Positions 60,301 through 64,000 of a stretch of DNA of 64,000 bases are shown here, piece after piece. The notes below the pieces were generated by a model, which made no database searches, had not been told where the DNA came from, and saw nothing but the letters and a program-made list of their open reading frames with translations. Within the stretch, counting starts at the first letter, position 1. Every line of letters starts with the position of its first letter. Origin of the DNA: Paracyclopina nana (lineage: Eukaryota; Arthropoda; Copepoda; Cyclopoida; Cyclopettidae); the NCBI GenBank assembly GCA_019096065.1, contig JAGUCH010000003.1, forward strand, positions 930,001-994,000, read 5' to 3'. Made by a program: the position numbers and the translations under genes.

Positions 60301-60795
60301 ATGAGCAGTGCAACCAAATTAACCGGTCTGTGTTTGCTGCTTTGCTTTGTTGCTTGCTCAGGTCACCCCATGCGAAACAGCGGGCGGAGCGCTAGATGGC
60401 GCCCTTTTAACCTCATAGATATGGAATCACCGAGGCAAAGCCACGAGGAACTCAATTATCCACCTCTTTTACGTGGAAACGAGCGATTTGTGAGCACTAT
60501 CCCCATTGTGGCGAATTAAAGCAATTTTAAATTGGAATCATTTCAGAATAATTACGCGGAGGAAAAGGGCATTCCGATTCATGTTGGAGAATTGGAGGGA
60601 TTCATGGATGACATCAAGAGCAAGTTGCGGAGTGAATTCAAAGCACTTTTGACATTGGGCACTGATGACCACGATGAACTGGATCGTGGAGGGATTTCCA
60701 GCATGTGGCAGCCATCATCAAGCCAGCAAAAAGCCAAATCTTCCGAGGAGAAACGAAGATTTGTCCCTCCCCAACTTTTGGCATTCAATTACTAG
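60301..60795 (+). CDS. Secreted small protein or peptide precursor
   Basis: Exons 60301-60489 and 60547-60795, with a 57-bp intron, give 145 residues. The signal peptide (ATKLTGLCLLLCFVACSGHP) is followed by a mature region without cysteine. It has several basic cleavage candidates (GRSARWR, LLRGNER, EEKRR) and ends with RFVPPQLLAFNY. Like its upstream neighbour it has a tryptophan-proline phrase (SMWQP). Neuropeptide-like layout is inferred; no family is recognised. Confidence 0.7.
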
Positions 60796-61331
60796 CTATT
60801 AAGCTTTTATCATTCCACGTGCATGACCTAATCAAAAAATAAATTACTATATCTTTATTCTAGATGGGAGGAGAGACACTGATCCGGAAAAGAGTGTCTT
60901 CTTTTTATCAATCAGACTCTATTGAGGCATAGTACATGTTCAAGGTCTAGATTCTTAAATTAAGTCTAGATAATAAATGCAATTTAAGTCTAGGCACAAA
61001 AAAGTATTTCAAAAATTGATGTAAATTATCTCAACTTCTCCCAAGCAAAGCCAAAAATCGAAGATATGGTGTCATTAAGTTTTTTGTAGAGAAGTTTTGT
61101 TTTTAGCCTTAAATTAGCTTAGTAGACTTTTGACTATTGGACTTTTTGCATGATGGACTTTTCACAGTATCATTAAGAATACTTAATTTCCGTGGTGAGA
61201 TACACATATGCTGCAGGCTTTGATTGAATTTGGTGTAGTTTTACAATTAGCTCATAGCTTTGGTAATCACATTACTCCAATAATTGCATCTACACAGAGG
61301 TAATCGATCCCAGTTCCGCCCGCTCAGCATC
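60796..61331. other. Intergenic
   Basis: AT-rich spacer with the polyadenylation signal of the upstream gene (AATAAA near 60839). No element recognised. Confidence 0.5.
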
Positions 61332-64000
61332 ATGAATAGGAAGCTCTGGCTCCAAATCTGCATTTTAACGCTCTATTTCAACTCAACAAAGTGCGAGGTA
61401 AAACTATGGACGCAAAGTACATCTCTTGGGGATCCGCAATCTTGGCAAGACGGAAGAATCCCATGCTTTGGACAATCAATTATCCTTCCAGAAGAAGTAA
61501 TGTTTGTACCCAATCAGTTCGCTTTCGGTCCGGAAACAATTCTGCCCAATAATGGCATGCTCCTCTTCCAAGAAGGAGGTAAAAGCTAAAAAGCAATTCC
61601 GAAATGAAAGTCATGACTTATTTGGCTTTTGGTGCTGCAGGTGACAACTCCATTTTGGATAGGGATGTGTACGAGACAGCGGAATCAAGTTGTAACTTTT
61701 CCTCTCCAGCCACATTTCGAGCTCAGCCTTACTTTCATTGGTATGATCCTGGAAATTGGCAATCTGGAGCATACTACGCGAGCGACAACTCACCAATCCC
61801 ACATTTGCACAGAGTGCCTTGCAGATTTGACGAGGCCCATTTTCCCAAGATGTCTGCTTTCAAGGTGATTTTAGATTATATGTTTTTTTATAAAGTACTA
61901 CCCCCACTAAGTGTTTTCGCTCTTGCCGCCAAACTGATTTTTGGCTTACCTAAAAATTACTGTAATTTATGGCCGATAATTTGTCTATCATGACTTATAA
62001 AAGTATGATTTTCAACTTATTTGCCAATCGAATAAGTTGGCCGTAACTGACACAAATTATTTTCAAATTATTATAATTTATGGAAATAATTTGGTGATAA
62101 ATGAAATCATCACAAATTACAATAATTTGACCAATGGACAACTTACAAAACCAATTGCAATTGAATTTTTCAGTTGCTTATAAGGGATGGTTTTAAGGTG
62201 ACCAATAATTTAACAATTGACCCCAATGAATTCAGCTGCTGAAATATTCAGCTGCCAAAATAATAAATAAATTCGCCAAATCAAAGGTGGATAAAACCAA
62301 AGTTAAAAAAACTGCCTACAAAGATAAAATCATTAAAAATCACTGCAATCCAACGTTCAAGATGCAAAAAGCTTGTCTCCTGAGATTCCTGGAGCAGAAT
62401 ACACTCAGGTGATTGTAATTTATTTGATAAAAAGCCTGCCTGTCACCCACTTGGCTTTGGATGATGCTTTGGTATGCTTAAAAAACCCGATTTTGGAAAT
62501 AGTCAACTTCAATCCAATGGTTGGGTTTTCAAGTAAGAGGAGCGACCTAGCGATCGGCATGAAAGTTCAGTGTTTGGTGACCAACCCTATCCAATCCAAG
62601 GCGCCATTCGTATCGTCTCCTATGAAGTTTCCATTTGAATATGTCTTAGCAAAGGTACATTTCAAATGAAAAAAATTAATAATCAGCTGATAATTACTTC
62701 AAAGAGACAAGCCTTCTTCTAAGAGAGCAGAAGAGGAAACAACTACTGAAAGAGATGACAAGACAGTTCTTGACTATGAGAAGCTAGAGCTGCTCCAAGC
62801 AGAGAGGGATTGTATCAAGTGTTCAAGTTTGATAATGGCAATATTACCTTATTTCAACAAAATATCAAATGCTTATTTCTCATTCAACCTATGAATTGCA
62901 TTAAATAAAACATTCTATGGTATATAGCAATATGAAAATGACTATTTTTTTCAAGCGACTGATTTTCAGCTTACAATGTTGTATAAACAAATTATAATCA
63001 ACTTTATAATTTGACATTGAGCAAAACTAATGTTTTTCTGACAACTTACATTACCGAAATTTTTCAACTTATAATTGAATTTATAAGATGCAATAAATAG
63101 TTATTTCAGAGAAATTTTAAAAATGATCTTCAACTTACATGACCAACTTATATGTCACATATCACTATATAAAAAACTTGGCATTAAGGCTTACCAAATC
63201 CAACTTACATCCAACTTAGATCCAACTGAAGGTAAGGCGAAACACTTAGTGGGGACATAAGTTATAATCCCCAAAATCAAGGTTAATGCCCTCACTATTT
63301 TTTATGCGAAATCTCCATTCCAGATATAAACAAAAATATTATTTATTATACATTATAAATTCACTTGGTTTTTATGGGATTTTTTTGTTGCGTTTTTTCT
63401 GATTAGACTTTAGAATGGAAATGCTCATCAGATTTTAACAAAGTTTGGCATGATGAGAACAAAGTAGATTAATTCAAAGCAAAATTGATTGCATTCAAAA
63501 AACTTTTAGGTGAAAGTGGCTGATCATCCGGTTACGATAAGTCGTTTGTTAATGAATGGTGTCAGCATTGACTCCTCGCAATTCCGATCAATTTATTCTG
63601 GTGGGGATGGATACAGCAAGAAAATCGGCCAATTAATCCTCCAGGTGAACGAGTCAGTCTCGGTGATGAGTGACATCTGCCCCAATGGAAATGAGGGCTG
63701 TGTCTGTGGCAGAGATGACAGTGAGGCGAAAATCATTTGCTCACTCAAAGGAGCTTTTTGCCCCCAAGAAGCAAAATGTTCATGTAAGCTACTATATACA
63801 TGTTTTTAATAAAAATGGATTTTCTCATGCAATTTCATTTTAGCTGCCCTAAAGCCTCAAGACCACTGTTGCTACGATATTTGCGGTGGCATAATACACA
63901 TTGAAAAACCGCCCAAAACTCCAACCTTTGACATGGTTGGCCTGTCTAAGAGCATTGAGAATTTGCTGAGGCCAAAAGTCCCCACAGAAAATCCGACTGA
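61332..64000 (+). CDS. AMN: Amnionless (AMN), partial
   Basis: Exons 61332-61578, 61641-61864, 63510-63783 and 63844-64000 (open to the window edge). A signal peptide (residues ~1-21) leads into the amnionless ectodomain: W-rich repeats (WQDGRIPCFGQSIILPEE; FHWYDPGNWQSGAYY, VPCRFDEAHFP), then the Cys-rich module (CVCG, CPQEAKCS, SALKPQDHCCYDICGG). Amnionless binds cubilin and takes it to the apical membrane for endocytosis; the fly orthologue works in nephrocytes. The transmembrane and NPxY-type cytosolic parts lie beyond the window. The second intron is 1.65 kb because a DNA transposon sits in it. Confidence 0.93.
61901..63257. mobile_element. DNA transposon in the amnionless intron
   Basis: About 1.36 kb bounded by inverted CCCCACTAAGTGTTTTCGC-type ends (61901-61920; 63237-63257), flanked by possible TA target duplications. 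It is rich in AACTTATAATT-type repeats. It contains a 98-codon open frame (62373-62669) and a further frame after a GT-AG-like gap. No transposase is recognised, so it is non-autonomous or a decayed copy, perhaps carrying captured sequence. Confidence 0.7.

Overview
This is a window of animal nuclear DNA. It is AT-rich, and its genes are split by GT-AG introns that are mostly 50-65 bp. The gene set (TRAF6, NIPSNAP, NHE, RAD6/UBE2A, CHERP, Mp20-type calponin, ABHD2, ref(2)P/SQSTM1, amnionless) points to a bilaterian invertebrate. A small arthropod is most likely, but I cannot name the species. All exon joins below were worked out by hand from splice sites and reading phase.

Layout. 1-2004: minus-strand gene for an unrecognised acidic helical protein, running off the left edge. 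4748-34707: TRAF6-like gene. Its RING and zinc-finger exons lie at 4748-6831 and its MATH exon at 34122-34707, so one intron is 27.3 kb. That intron holds a ~24.3-kb element (about 6888-31153). Most of the element is a giant inverted repeat: arms 8680-18743 and 19207-29249 around a 463-bp spacer, with flanking inverted [14 protein letters not shown] and short related ends. A tRNA-Asp gene and several tRNA-like and hairpin elements follow inside the same intron. 34894-35910: NIPSNAP. 37750-36004 (minus): Na+/H+ exchanger, divergent from an unknown acidic-tailed protein (37877-38617). 40306-39565 (minus): RAD6-type E2 enzyme, divergent from CHERP (40929-43382). 43462-44650: multipass membrane protein only 80 bp after CHERP. 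46250-44864 (minus): reprolysin-like metalloprotease. 48063-48699: Mp20/calponin. 50605-48990 (minus): ABHD2. 54829-52992 (minus): a copper-monooxygenase-family protein that has lost almost all copper ligands. 56499-58599: SQSTM1/ref(2)P. 59277-60795: two small secreted cysteine-poor proteins. 61332-64000: amnionless, cut by the right edge, with a DNA transposon in one intron.

Functional themes. TRAF6 and SQSTM1 are known partners in ubiquitin signalling, and the RAD6-type E2 is another ubiquitin enzyme. The genes otherwise look like unrelated housekeeping and secreted-protein loci with compact spacing. The most unusual content is the giant palindromic element inside TRAF6, the degenerate copper monooxygenase, the acidic tail on RAD6, a family of small palindromic hairpins, and repeated AGATGGCGC words that resemble arthropod CTCF cores.
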